Shown here piece after piece: positions 28,439-36,588 of a stretch of 64,000 bases of DNA; position 1 is the first letter of the stretch, and the number at the start of each line of letters is the position of its first letter. Source of the DNA: JBBTCX01 sp964494205 (GTDB taxonomy: Bacteria; Planctomycetota; Phycisphaerae; UBA1845); contig CAZBRD010000011.1 of the NCBI GenBank assembly GCA_964494205.1, positions 127,116-191,115 on the forward strand, in the 5' to 3' direction. The translations under genes and the position numbers were made by a program. The notes beneath the pieces were generated by a model. That model was not told the DNA's origin. It did no database searches and saw only the letters and a list, made by a program, of their open reading frames with translations.

Positions 28439-29614
28439 ATGGCCCGAAAGCGAAAAGCAATTCGAGATGCGGGCGCTCTTAGCGATTTTGATCGGTCGAT
28501 GCTGGATCGCGCAATGCGGCGTGCACGGCGCGGCGAGGGATTCGTCGAGCCGAATCCGATGGTCGGCTGCGTGATCGTCAAGGGCGGGCGAGTGATCGGG
28601 GAGGGGCATCATCGACAATACGGCTGGCCGCACGCCGAGGCGCTGGCGCTCAAGTCTTGCAAGGAGTCTATTCGCAGGGCAACCGCGTACGTCACGCTGG
28701 AGCCGTGCTGTACGTTTGAAGGAAAAAAGACGCCCGCGTGTGCGGATGCGCTGATTGCGGCGCGAATCAGGCGGGTCGTCGCGGGGGTGATTGATCCGAA
28801 TCCTGGAATCAGTGGTTCGGGGGTGCGCAGACTTCGTGCAGCCGGAATCGATGTGACCGTCGTTGATTCGCCCGAGATGCGGGCTTTGATCGCGCCGTTT
28901 CGGCGATATGTGGTTGATCGCCGACCTTATGTCATCGCGAAGTGGGCGCAGAGTCTGGATGGGCGATTGGCTGCGTCGTCGGGCGATTCCAAATGGATTT
29001 CGGGTGAAGAGTCTCGCAAGGCTGTGCATGAACTGCGGGCGCGGGTGGATGCCGTTATCGTCGGGGTGGGAACGGTTTTGCGGGATGACCCGATGTTGAC
29101 GGCCAGAGACGTGCGCGTGCGGCGTGTGGCTGCGCGGGTTGTGGTGGATTCGCAGTTGCGAACGCCGCTGGCTTCAAAGCTGGTGCAGAGCGTGACTGAA
29201 GCACCGGTTGTCATATTCACTTCGCACGATGCGGCTAAGAGTCGCAAGGCGGACCAGTTGCGGTCGGCTGGGGTCGAGGTGATTCCGGTTGATTCAACGA
29301 AGAAGAAGGGCAGCCAGGCGCAGTCATCAAGCGGCTCGCTCGCATTGGATGAATGCCTCAACCATTTGCACGGGCGACGATTCACGAATGTGCTGGTGGA
29401 AGGTGGGCCGACGGTTTTGACGTCGTTTTTCCGAGCGGGGCTGGTGGATGAGGCGTTGGTGTTCGTTGCGCCCATGTTGCTCGGTGGCGATTCCAGAATG
29501 ACGGTTGTTTCGCCAACAGCGCTGCACATGACCGATGCGGTTCGACCTGCGGGAGTGTCGGTGAAGATGAGTGGGCAAGATGTGTGTTATCGATTTCGGT
29601 TACAAGACACATAG
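28439..29614 (+). CDS. ribD: Bifunctional riboflavin deaminase/reductase
   Basis: Product of 391 residues with two domains. Residues 15-150 are the zinc deaminase: His65-Ala-Glu67 and PCCTFEGKKTPAC with the ligand Cys at 90 and 101. Residues 158-390 are the RibD reductase domain (YVIAKWAQSLDGRLA, VGVGTVLRDDPMLTAR, NVLVEGGPTVLTSFF). It catalyses the second and third steps of riboflavin synthesis in the cytoplasm. A polar insert (KKKGSQAQSSSG, near 290) lies in a loop of the second domain. It follows lspA by 18 bp, and no other rib genes are nearby. No FMN riboswitch was recognised upstream. Confidence 0.95.
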   Translation: MARKRKAIRDAGALSDFDRSMLDRAMRRARRGEGFVEPNPMVGCVIVKGGRVIGEGHHRQYGWPHAEALALKSCKESIRRATAYVTLEPCCTFEGKKTPACADALIAARIRRVVAGVIDPNPGISGSGVRRLRAAGIDVTVVDSPEMRALIAPFRRYVVDRRPYVIAKWAQSLDGRLAASSGDSKWISGEESRKAVHELRARVDAVIVGVGTVLRDDPMLTARDVRVRRVAARVVVDSQLRTPLASKLVQSVTEAPVVIFTSHDAAKSRKADQLRSAGVEVIPVDSTKKKGSQAQSSSGSLALDECLNHLHGRRFTNVLVEGGPTVLTSFFRAGLVDEALVFVAPMLLGGDSRMTVVSPTALHMTDAVRPAGVSVKMSGQDVCYRFRLQDT

Positions 29615-29628
29615 AACTATGGCCGGTC

Positions 29629-29714
29629 GCCCCGTTGGGGCTTTGGTGTCAATGGGTGGCACCTGTACCCACGGCTCCCGCCGTGGGCTGACCGCGTGTC
29701 GCCGCTACCGCGGC
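29629..29714. repeat. Three intergenic hairpins after ribD
   Basis: GCCCC-GTT-GGGGC (29629-29641), CCCACGGC-TCCC-GCCGTGGG (29668-29687) and GCCGC-TACC-GCGGC (29701-29714), starting 15 bases after the ribD stop. The same style as the arrays at 17528 and 30552; the first could serve as the operon terminator. Confidence 0.65.
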
Positions 29715-29751
29715 TTGATCGCTGAATAACTTGGGAGTAATGAAGGCCTTA

Positions 29752-29804
29752 GACGTTGATTTCGTGGTCGTTCAGGCCAATGGTCCGCATGGCGGACCCT
29801 ACAT
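29752..29804. repeat. Intergenic direct repeat, copy A
   Basis: Contains TCGTGGTCGTTCA (29762-29774) and the hairpin GGTCCGC-AT-GGCGGACC followed by CTACAT (ending 29804). Copy B at 29827-29892 repeats both blocks, about 75 bp downstream. Confidence 0.8.
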
Positions 29805-29826
29805 CCTGCGAATGATGAAGACATAC

Positions 29827-29892
29827 GATGTGGATATCGTGGTCGTTCAATTGGGTGCCGAGATTCATTGGTCCGCACGGCGGACCCTACAT
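29827..29892. repeat. Intergenic direct repeat, copy B
   Basis: Repeats TCGTGGTCGTTCA (29837-29849) and GGTCCGC-AC-GGCGGACC plus CTACAT (29869-29892). It carries about 13 extra bases between the two blocks compared with copy A, and ends eight bases before the isochorismatase-family stop. Confidence 0.8.
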
Positions 29893-29899
29893 TCTTCAA

Positions 29900-30484
29900 T
29901 TATTCGTCGGCGGGCGGATAGGCTTTGATCACTTCGAGCATGGCTTTGAATTGGGGGGCGTCGCATCGGTGACAAAGTTCGAAGAGGACGCTTTCGACGG
30001 TTGTGACGGCTGCCCCGGCTTGGCGCATGCGATCGAGCGAACATTCGTAGTCGAGCTTGCCGCGTGAGCCAATCGCGTCGGCGCACACAAACACATCGTA
30101 ATCCATCGCGCAAAGATCGAGCGTGGTCTGCTGCACGCACACGTGCGCTTCAATGCCGGCGATGATCACCTGGGGGCGATCTAGCTTGTTCATGGCTGTG
30201 CGGACAGGATCAGTGCCGCACGCGCTGAAGGACGGTTTTTCGAGAACGGAGTGGTTTGTCGCGGCGAGAGCGCTGAGGACAGTCGCGTCCGTGCGGCCAA
30301 GGCCCTTCGGGTATTGCTCGGTGACAAGCACCGGCACTTCAAAGACCGACAGACCCTTGAGCAGTTTGCAGGTCATGGCGACCACGCGCTCGCGATGCCG
30401 GATCATCGGCAGGAGTTTGTCCTGCACGTCGATGACGAGCAGCATGGCGCGATCGGGTTGTAGTGTGTTGTGGCGAAGCATCAT
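29900..30484 (-). CDS. Isochorismatase-family cysteine hydrolase
   Basis: Product of about 194 residues from ATG 30484 (or 30481); the frame extends 21 codons further without support. The Asp-Lys-Cys triad is visible: LVIDVQD (Asp19), EKPSFSA (Lys) and HVCVQQT (Cys). The cis-peptide-like context around AGIEAHVCV is also typical. Members hydrolyse isochorismate, nicotinamide, peroxyureidoacrylate or other small amides; this one resembles the generic YcaC/SsnB-like hydrolases, and the substrate cannot be set. It stands alone, between two hairpin-repeat regions. Confidence 0.88.
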   Translation of the reverse strand: MMLRHNTLQPDRAMLLVIDVQDKLLPMIRHRERVVAMTCKLLKGLSVFEVPVLVTEQYPKGLGRTDATVLSALAATNHSVLEKPSFSACGTDPVRTAMNKLDRPQVIIAGIEAHVCVQQTTLDLCAMDYDVFVCADAIGSRGKLDYECSLDRMRQAGAAVTTVESVLFELCHRCDAPQFKAMLEVIKAYPPADE

Positions 30485-30551
30485 GATAGCTTTGTAACTC
30501 AAGCGATAGACGCCCACAAATCGATGCCATTCATTGGCATAGATCAAACGA

Positions 30552-30655
30552 CGGCTACGCCGACCCTTTCAGGGTCGCTCTAACCTTGCGTTTCGCCTAC
30601 CGGGGGTTTTCGCTGCGCTCGACCCCCGGCTATTTTCGTTCAGCCTTTCAGGCTG
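30552..30655. repeat. Intergenic hairpin array
   Basis: CGGC/GCCG, CGACCCT-TTC-AGGGTCG (30561-30577), CCGGGGG...CCCCCGG (30600-30629) and CAGCC-TTTCA-GGCTG (30641-30655). The last two are joined by CTATTTTCGTT, resembling the linker in the array at 17528-17812. Confidence 0.7.
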
Positions 30656-30700
30656 CCTAGCAAAATAGTGGTTTCATATTATAGCATTTTTCAGTCAAAT

Positions 30701-30753
30701 GTAGCGTCGGGGCTTGTCCCCGGCGCAACGCCGCCCACAAGGGGCGACGCTAC
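30701..30753. repeat. Cloverleaf-like palindromic element
   Basis: Outer arms GTAGCGTC (30701-30708) and GACGCTAC (30746-30753) enclose two inner stems, GGGG-CTTGT-CCCC and CGCCC-ACAA/GGGGCG. The design resembles the element at 62411-62459, but the sequence differs. It lies 25 bases past the stop of the large TPR gene. Confidence 0.7.
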
Positions 30754-30777
30754 GGTTGATTGTTAGCTGCTCTAGAG

Positions 30778-33501
30778 TCAACGTCGCTCGTTGTCGCGTT
30801 CGAGTTGGTCGAATTGGGGGGCGAGGGTGGGGCCGCCCATGTCGGGGTAGAGCGTTCGCTGTTGGCGAATGACCCGTAAAATCCCGTCTGCCGGGTGTTT
30901 GAGAATAGTACGACACTGCAGGTCACGGAGCAGCGATTTCCAGCGGAGCGGGTCCGTCGGCGGCAGACTCGTGGCCAGCTGGTTGAACCGCGCCAGGGCT
31001 GAGGCGTAGTCCTTCAATTGATATTGGGTCTCGGCGAGGCCCCACTCCTGTTTGGGCGAAATGAGTTTTTTGTCGCCTTTTGTTTCGAGGGTGGCAAGTA
31101 CGGACTCGAACAGTTCGCGTGCTTTGTCGAACTGGCCGGCGCGGAGGCGGGCTTCCGCCCATTGCGTTTTGACGGCGATCTTCTGCTCTGCGGAAACGCC
31201 CGAGTCGGTGCGGTCGGCCCAAAGGGCGATCTGCTCGGCGATCAAGAGGGCGAGATCGACCTTTGTCTGGTTCGCTTTGACGTCGGCGGGCGTCTGCTCG
31301 CGATCCAGTTGCTCGACCAGTGAAACATAGAGGGTTTGCAAAACGGGACCCGCGTTCTTGGGATCAGCCGCTACAAAAATCGGAATGGCTTTGGATGCTT
31401 CGTCGAGCCGGCCCAGCGCGTCGTAGGCGCGAAGTCGCACACGCCACACGTCGGGGACGAGTGAGGGTTCGCTCGCAAAAACTGTCTCGAAACCAGCGAG
31501 CTTGTCGAGTGCTTCCTGCGGCTTATTGAATTGCGGGAGCAATCGCAATTCAGCCGCATCAATCGTCAGACGGGCACGCATGCCGACGAGCGCGGGTGAT
31601 CGCGAACTGTCGGAAGAATCCGGTTGATCCTTGACTAACTTCGCGAAGCTCTCGGCTGCCAGCGTGAAGTCATCGGCCAACTGGTGGATGCGCACGAAGT
31701 CGGTCGTGTGTTTGGGGGCGAGTTGAGCGGCGAGGCGCGCGATGCAGTGAGCGCGATGGAACAGACTCTCCACGCGAAACTCGTGTCCTTCGCCGAGTGT
31801 TCCGAAGGCAGCGATGGCTGCTTCGAATTGACCTTTGTCTTCGAGCGCGACCCCGTAATGAAACTGCCAGCGCTTGGCTGCCTCCGAAACAGGGTAATTG
31901 GTCTGGAGGGCGGCCAGCGCATCCATGTAAAGCTGACGAGCTTTCTCCCGATCGGCAGGAGCGATCGATTCATCGTGCATCGCGTCGTGCGCGAGTTGGA
32001 CGGCTAACGAAGCAGCCTGCACCGCATAGGGCAGCGTGCGATAGTCGCGCGAGATTTGAAAAAAGCTGGCGGAAGCTTCCACGAGTCGATCGAGGCGATA
32101 GTAGACGACACCCAAGTTGAAAAGGACTTCGGGAAGCAGCGGTTTGGTCGTGTCGCCAACACTCTTCAGGAAGAACTCGCCGGCGTTGCCCGCCCGCGCC
32201 AGGTGAGTCTGAGCTTGTTCGGGGTTCTTGTCGGCTTCGAACAACGATCTCGCGAGCACAACGCATTGCTCCAGCGGATCTAATTGCGCGGGTGCGGCCT
32301 CGGGTTCGATGAGGTCGAAAAGAATGGCGTAGAGGTCGTCCTTGCGTTCGGGCTTATCGCCGATGACGTTGAGAACCACCTGCCAGGCTGTGTCGCGTTG
32401 ATTTCGTTCCTCGGTGCGTTTCGTGGATTGACTCAGCTGCGCCGTCCAGAGCCGATGGACATATCGTTCGGTGAGTGCGAGTGACAATTGCCAATCGAAA
32501 TCCCCAGCACGGGATGTCATTTTGAGACGATGAAGCTTTATTTCGTTGAGCGCTTCCTCGAAGCGCGACTCCTCCGCGTCGTTGCGGGCGAGTTCGATGG
32601 CGGCCAGCGTGTAGACCCAGGTCGGCGATTTCTTAGCGGTTTCCGCGAGCTTTTCATCGATGCGGGCGGCGCTCTCCAGATATTTTCGTGCGGCTGCGTG
32701 GTCGCGGAGACGCCGCTGCACCATGCCGAGCAGGAGGTTGAACTCTGCCTGAGAAGCCGAGGGATTCTGCGCGTCGTTGACGAACGACATTCGCGGTTCG
32801 AGCAGCTTGATGACTTCGTGAAGTCGGCTGGCGTATTGCGGGTCGGCTGACTCGCGGGCGATGGCGTTGAAAAAAGTGCCCCAGAGTTTCAGGTAATCGG
32901 CCCGGGGGCCGAGACGGTCGAGCAGGTCGACGTAGCCCGCCTGCTCCAGCTTTTCGAATTCGTGCGACGGCAAGTTATCGACACGAGTGAATTCCTTTTC
33001 GACTTCCTCGTCGAGGTTATCGACGAGAGCCAATCCCCGCGTGGTTAACGAAAGAAGTTGTTTGCGATGATCGCTGGAACCGCCGCGATAGAGGATGCTG
33101 GTCGCGTGCGGTTCGCCTTCCTGATAGATGAGTGAATGGGCGAGCGTGTAGCGCCATTCAAAGCGACGCATGTCATCAGTCAGACCGGCCATCGCACGCT
33201 CGAGCAGTTGATTGGCTTCTGAAATGGCGGCGATGCGCTGATCGCGCGGCTTGGTTGCGTCGTTGAATTCGGCGATTTTGACTTCGCGCATCATGAGCAG
33301 CGCGTGCGACGCGTTGGAGGGCGGGAACTCGCGGAGGTGCAATTCAAGAATCTCGGTGAGGCCGCGGTTTTTCAGACCTTCGTGGAACTTGTCCGGATCG
33401 AAGCGAAGCTCTTCGGGCGGGATGTCGGCGGGCGGCGCGGGTTGATCGGCGATGGAGGCCGCAAACGGAATCAGCGATAGCAGCAGGAGCGTTGAAATCA
33501 T
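30778..33501 (-). CDS. Large exported TPR-repeat protein of the ExbBD operon
   Basis: Product of 907 residues. ATG 33501 overlaps the TGA of the upstream exbD gene (ATGA), and from there a signal peptide begins (MISTLLLLSLIPFAASIADQ). The remainder is helical with many TPR-like repeats, for example LLPEVLFNLGVVYYRLDRLVEASASF, AIAAFGTLGEGHEFRVESLFHRAHC and LAETQYQLKDYASALARFNQ. No catalytic motif is seen. It is the last gene of the operon 37658 to 30778. A periplasmic scaffold contacting the motor or its cargo is inferred. Confidence 0.8.
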   Translation of the reverse strand: MISTLLLLSLIPFAASIADQPAPPADIPPEELRFDPDKFHEGLKNRGLTEILELHLREFPPSNASHALLMMREVKIAEFNDATKPRDQRIAAISEANQLLERAMAGLTDDMRRFEWRYTLAHSLIYQEGEPHATSILYRGGSSDHRKQLLSLTTRGLALVDNLDEEVEKEFTRVDNLPSHEFEKLEQAGYVDLLDRLGPRADYLKLWGTFFNAIARESADPQYASRLHEVIKLLEPRMSFVNDAQNPSASQAEFNLLLGMVQRRLRDHAAARKYLESAARIDEKLAETAKKSPTWVYTLAAIELARNDAEESRFEEALNEIKLHRLKMTSRAGDFDWQLSLALTERYVHRLWTAQLSQSTKRTEERNQRDTAWQVVLNVIGDKPERKDDLYAILFDLIEPEAAPAQLDPLEQCVVLARSLFEADKNPEQAQTHLARAGNAGEFFLKSVGDTTKPLLPEVLFNLGVVYYRLDRLVEASASFFQISRDYRTLPYAVQAASLAVQLAHDAMHDESIAPADREKARQLYMDALAALQTNYPVSEAAKRWQFHYGVALEDKGQFEAAIAAFGTLGEGHEFRVESLFHRAHCIARLAAQLAPKHTTDFVRIHQLADDFTLAAESFAKLVKDQPDSSDSSRSPALVGMRARLTIDAAELRLLPQFNKPQEALDKLAGFETVFASEPSLVPDVWRVRLRAYDALGRLDEASKAIPIFVAADPKNAGPVLQTLYVSLVEQLDREQTPADVKANQTKVDLALLIAEQIALWADRTDSGVSAEQKIAVKTQWAEARLRAGQFDKARELFESVLATLETKGDKKLISPKQEWGLAETQYQLKDYASALARFNQLATSLPPTDPLRWKSLLRDLQCRTILKHPADGILRVIRQQRTLYPDMGGPTLAPQFDQLERDNERR

Positions 33502-34055
33502 GTTGAACCAAACGCGACGTTCTTGTAGCCAGCGCGGACGGCGGAATTCCATGCGTTGATGACGTGGTCCCAGCGGATGCGTGGGTCCGAAAGAATGACC
33601 ACCGGCGTTTCGCGGGTGTAGGCAGGGTTTTTCTGCACTTCAAGAAGGACGGCGGCTAACTCGTCGAAGTCGCGCGTCTTGCGATTCGAACCGTCGACGG
33701 CCACGAGGAAGGAATCGGGATCGGGACCGGTTGACTCCAGCCGCATGGTGACGGGTGTGATCGGCAGCGGGATCGCGAGCGTGGAATCCGCCGGGAAAAT
33801 ACGCGAGGAAAGCACGCCTTCCCATTTCTCAAACGTGCCGGCGATGACAAAGAAAACCATCAGCAGGAACGTCACGTCGACCAACGGAATGATGTTGAGA
33901 TGGATACTGCTTGCGCGATGCTTTTTCTTGAACCGACGAGCGCGCACTGCGCGTTCGTTTCGGGGCAGCTTCGCGATAGCGGCAAGACCAGTGCCGGCAG
34001 GGCCGGGCCACGGGTGCTTTGGAGTGAGCGATGGTTTTGGATCGGGCATTGCCAT
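33498..34055 (-). CDS. ExbD/TolR-family protein 2
   Basis: Product of 185 residues from ATG 34055, preceded by GAGGGG; a TTG at 34058 is less likely. A basic cytoplasmic N-terminus (about 1-50, RRFKKKHR) leads to the membrane helix IHLNIIPLVDVTFLLMVFFVIAG, where Asp60 corresponds to the proton-carrying Asp of ExbD/TolR. The C-terminal 110 residues are the periplasmic ExbD domain. It should pair with ExbB (34588-35412) in a proton channel. It differs from the other ExbD by a longer N-terminus and a divergent periplasmic part. Confidence 0.88.
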   Translation of the reverse strand: MAMPDPKPSLTPKHPWPGPAGTGLAAIAKLPRNERAVRARRFKKKHRASSIHLNIIPLVDVTFLLMVFFVIAGTFEKWEGVLSSRIFPADSTLAIPLPITPVTMRLESTGPDPDSFLVAVDGSNRKTRDFDELAAVLLEVQKNPAYTRETPVVILSDPRIRWDHVINAWNSAVRAGYKNVAFGST

Positions 34056-34058
34056 CAA

Positions 34059-34514
34059 TCACCCCTCGGCATTGCGAATCGCGGATACGTTCATGATCGT
34101 CACGCCGGCGTCGGCAACGACCTGCATGACGGCTTTGACCTGGGCGAAGGAGAGTCGCTTATCTGCACGGATGACGACGCTGAGTTGCGGGTTCGCCTGT
34201 TTGGCCGCGGTGAGGCGCTCGCCGATAGCGCTGAGTGGCTGGGGCGGATCGGCTGCGATGCGATAAATGGCTGGTCCCGCATCGGGCAAGTTCTGGTCGG
34301 CCACCTCGCAATTGATGACCACCTGTTTTGAGGCTGCGTCGTGCTTGGCCTGGCTGTCCTGTGGTTTGGGGACGTCGACGCGAATCTTGGCGCTCGCTTC
34401 AAAACTCGTAATGAGAACGAAAAAGAGCAGCAAGAGAAAAATCACGTCGATCATCGGCAAGATGATGAAGCCGATGGGAGCGTGGTGGTTTTTTCGTCGG
34501 ATCGTTCTTCGCAT
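34059..34514 (-). CDS. ExbD/TolR-family protein 1
   Basis: Product of 151 residues. A short basic N-terminus leads to the membrane helix IGFIILPMIDVIFLLLLFFVL, with the conserved Asp at 23, then an ExbD periplasmic domain (LSVVIRADKRLSFAQVKAVMQVV). It lies 73 bp after exbB and four bases before the second exbD, so the two are expressed together. Two different ExbD/TolR in one operon allow a mixed dimer inside the ExbB pentamer. Confidence 0.92.
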   Translation of the reverse strand: MRRTIRRKNHHAPIGFIILPMIDVIFLLLLFFVLITSFEASAKIRVDVPKPQDSQAKHDAASKQVVINCEVADQNLPDAGPAIYRIAADPPQPLSAIGERLTAAKQANPQLSVVIRADKRLSFAQVKAVMQVVADAGVTIMNVSAIRNAEG

Positions 34515-34587
34515 GGTTTCAGGTCACTGTTGGCGATTTCAAAACGATGTCATTGCGAGACTACGAGATCTCTTAGTGGATAGCTGC

Positions 34588-35412
34588 TCATCGCGCTGCG
34601 GCAGGTGCCGGTGCGTGCATTTGTGCTGGAACGGCCGCACGTTGCGGATCGGCCGCGTGCGGTTTGAAAACGGTCATCAAACGATCGGCGGTCAACGCGG
34701 TTTCAGCCAGAAGCACTTCGATGCGGTTTCGCAGTAAGCCGAAGACGGTGAGCGAAGGAATGGCTACCAGCAGGCCCCAGAACGTGGCGACGAGCGCCGT
34801 GCCGAGATCGTCTGAAATGCTCTCCATCACCGCGATGCCGCCTTCGTCGGCGATGGAAATGAACATGCCGATGATGCCGTGGACGGTTCCGAAAAGCCCG
34901 ACCATCGGCGCGACGTTGCCGATGATGTTGAGGTATTCGATCTTGCGCGAGAGGCGGGCGGCCTGCTCGTCGATGGCTTCCTCCATGGCGCGTTCCATCG
35001 CGGGGTATCCGTTTCTCGCCTCGACGAGGCCTGAGTACACCACATAGCTCAGGACGGATTGATCTTCGCTCGAGTATTTGACTGCGTCGGTGTACGCACC
35101 CTTTTCGAAATATTCTCCCAGCCGCTGCACGGTGACCGGCGGAATCAGGCCGCGACGACTGATGGTGACGCTGTACAGTACGGCGAAGGCGAGGGCAGTC
35201 ACGGAAAGCGGAATCAGCACCGCCCACGTGATCCAGCCGCCGCGAACGACGTAGTGATCGAAGGCGCGGTTGACGCTTCCTTCGGGAGTCGTGTGCTCTG
35301 CGGCGTTGCCGACAGGGATCGGATCGGCTGCCCGCGCGATGGAGCCGGTGAGCAGGCAAGCTCCCAGGAAGAAGGCGATAAGTTTCCACGAATGGGGTCG
35401 TCGATCACACAT
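34588..35412 (-). CDS. MotA/TolQ/ExbB proton channel protein
   Basis: Product of 274 residues with an extra N-terminal signal or membrane segment (WKLIAFFLGACLLTGSIARA) before the usual three helices. TM1 is about 57-80 (ITWAVLIPLSVTALAFAVLY). The ExbB core helices are YLNIIGNVAPMVGLFGTVHG and LGTALVATFWGLLVAIPS, with the typical loop IIGMFISIADEGG. It uses the proton-motive force together with the two ExbD proteins. An Ala/Pro-rich tail ends the protein. GGAG lies 12 bases before ATG 35412. The gap to the preceding TPR gene is 93 bp. Confidence 0.95.
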   Translation of the reverse strand: MCDRRPHSWKLIAFFLGACLLTGSIARAADPIPVGNAAEHTTPEGSVNRAFDHYVVRGGWITWAVLIPLSVTALAFAVLYSVTISRRGLIPPVTVQRLGEYFEKGAYTDAVKYSSEDQSVLSYVVYSGLVEARNGYPAMERAMEEAIDEQAARLSRKIEYLNIIGNVAPMVGLFGTVHGIIGMFISIADEGGIAVMESISDDLGTALVATFWGLLVAIPSLTVFGLLRNRIEVLLAETALTADRLMTVFKPHAADPQRAAVPAQMHAPAPAAAR

Positions 35413-35505
35413 AGGGGTTGGATCTCCGTAAGCAGGATGCGTCGTGCCGAGAAGGGAATCTCGGCACAGCAGGCACAGCAGGTTTCTCGATATAGCGGGT
35501 GTTTC

Positions 35506-36588
35506 TCATTTCGGTTTTTCGGTCGCCGGTGCGCGGAGGCGCTTTATCGCGGCGGTAATCGATTGGCTCATTTCTGATTCAAGCTTGGGCTTCTTCGAGC
35601 ATTCCTCCAGCAATTCGATGGCTTTGTTCGGTTGACCGAGGCGCTCGAGTGCGGCGGCGGCTTCAAACAATGCGTCGGCTGCACGGGGGTGATTCGGCGT
35701 ATGAATCACGATACGCATGATCGGCCAGGTGGCGCGGATAATCTCTTCGCGCGACGTGGCGGACTTCAGCAGGAAGCGGCCCTTGAGCAGCAGGTAATCG
35801 GGCAGGACAGACTCCGGGCAATCGCGAAGGGCGCGTTCGATGTTGGAAAGCACCGTCGTGGAGGTCGCGTCTTTCCATGTCTGTTCGATGGCCAGGCGCT
35901 GGATGTTCCACGGGCGATCGACGTCGACCCCTTTCGGAACCGCGACGTTGCACAGGCTTCGGGCGGCGGCGGATGCGCGGGGATTGTTGGATCGACGGAG
36001 CACTTCGTAGCGAAGAAGTTCGAGGGCGACTCGCTGATCGACGGGAGGATCGACGGCGATGGCTGAATCCAGCGTTTGAATCGCATGTGTCGTCTCGGCG
36101 TTGCGATCGGCCGAAATGTTGTCGGGAAGTAGACGAAGGGCGGCCATCGGCCCGATGAGGTCGCTGCGAATCACGCGGATGAAGCACTGCACCGCCTCGC
36201 CGAGTTGACCCGCGCGATCGGCGGCGACGAGCTGGCGGGCGGCGATGAGATCGCTCCAGAAATCCTCACGCATTTTCTGGGCGCGGCGATAGCGACCGAT
36301 GGCTTCGCCGGGCTGATTGTCGTTCATGAAGCGTTCGGCCTGGTTGAAGTCGGCGAATGCGCCCTCTTTGTCCATGATGATGAGCGAGACGTCGCCGACC
36401 CACGCGGTGACCTGTCGGCCTTCGGCTGTTTTGAATTGCAGCTTGCCGCCGGCGAGCGTTTGAAGCCGGGCATTGGGATAGGCGGTTTTGCCGACGACGA
36501 TGTGGTCAGCTCGGAGGGATTGCGTGCATACGAGTAGCAACGCCAAGAGCGCAGGGACAACAACTGATCTTGCCTTCATTCCAATCAC
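35506..36588 (-). CDS. Exported TPR-like protein of the ExbBD operon
   Basis: Product of 360 residues. GTG 36588 overlaps the TGA of the VWA gene (GTGA); ATG 36579 is an alternative. A signal peptide covers about 1-27 (VVVPALLALLLVCTQS). Residues 28-80 form a small beta-rich domain (HIVVGKTAYPNARLQTLAGGKLQFKT is split by turns), followed by helical TPR-like repeats to the end (ADALFEAAAALERLGQPNKAIELLEECSK). No enzyme motif is seen. It is translationally coupled to the VWA protein, which suggests a complex between the two in the periplasm. Confidence 0.75.
   Translation of the reverse strand: MIGMKARSVVVPALLALLLVCTQSLRADHIVVGKTAYPNARLQTLAGGKLQFKTAEGRQVTAWVGDVSLIIMDKEGAFADFNQAERFMNDNQPGEAIGRYRRAQKMREDFWSDLIAARQLVAADRAGQLGEAVQCFIRVIRSDLIGPMAALRLLPDNISADRNAETTHAIQTLDSAIAVDPPVDQRVALELLRYEVLRRSNNPRASAAARSLCNVAVPKGVDVDRPWNIQRLAIEQTWKDATSTTVLSNIERALRDCPESVLPDYLLLKGRFLLKSATSREEIIRATWPIMRIVIHTPNHPRAADALFEAAAALERLGQPNKAIELLEECSKKPKLESEMSQSITAAIKRLRAPATEKPK

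Noticed and set aside
34703..35389. 228-residue Arg/Pro/His-rich frame
   Set aside because: Shifted reading of exbB; the ExbB frame has full family motifs.
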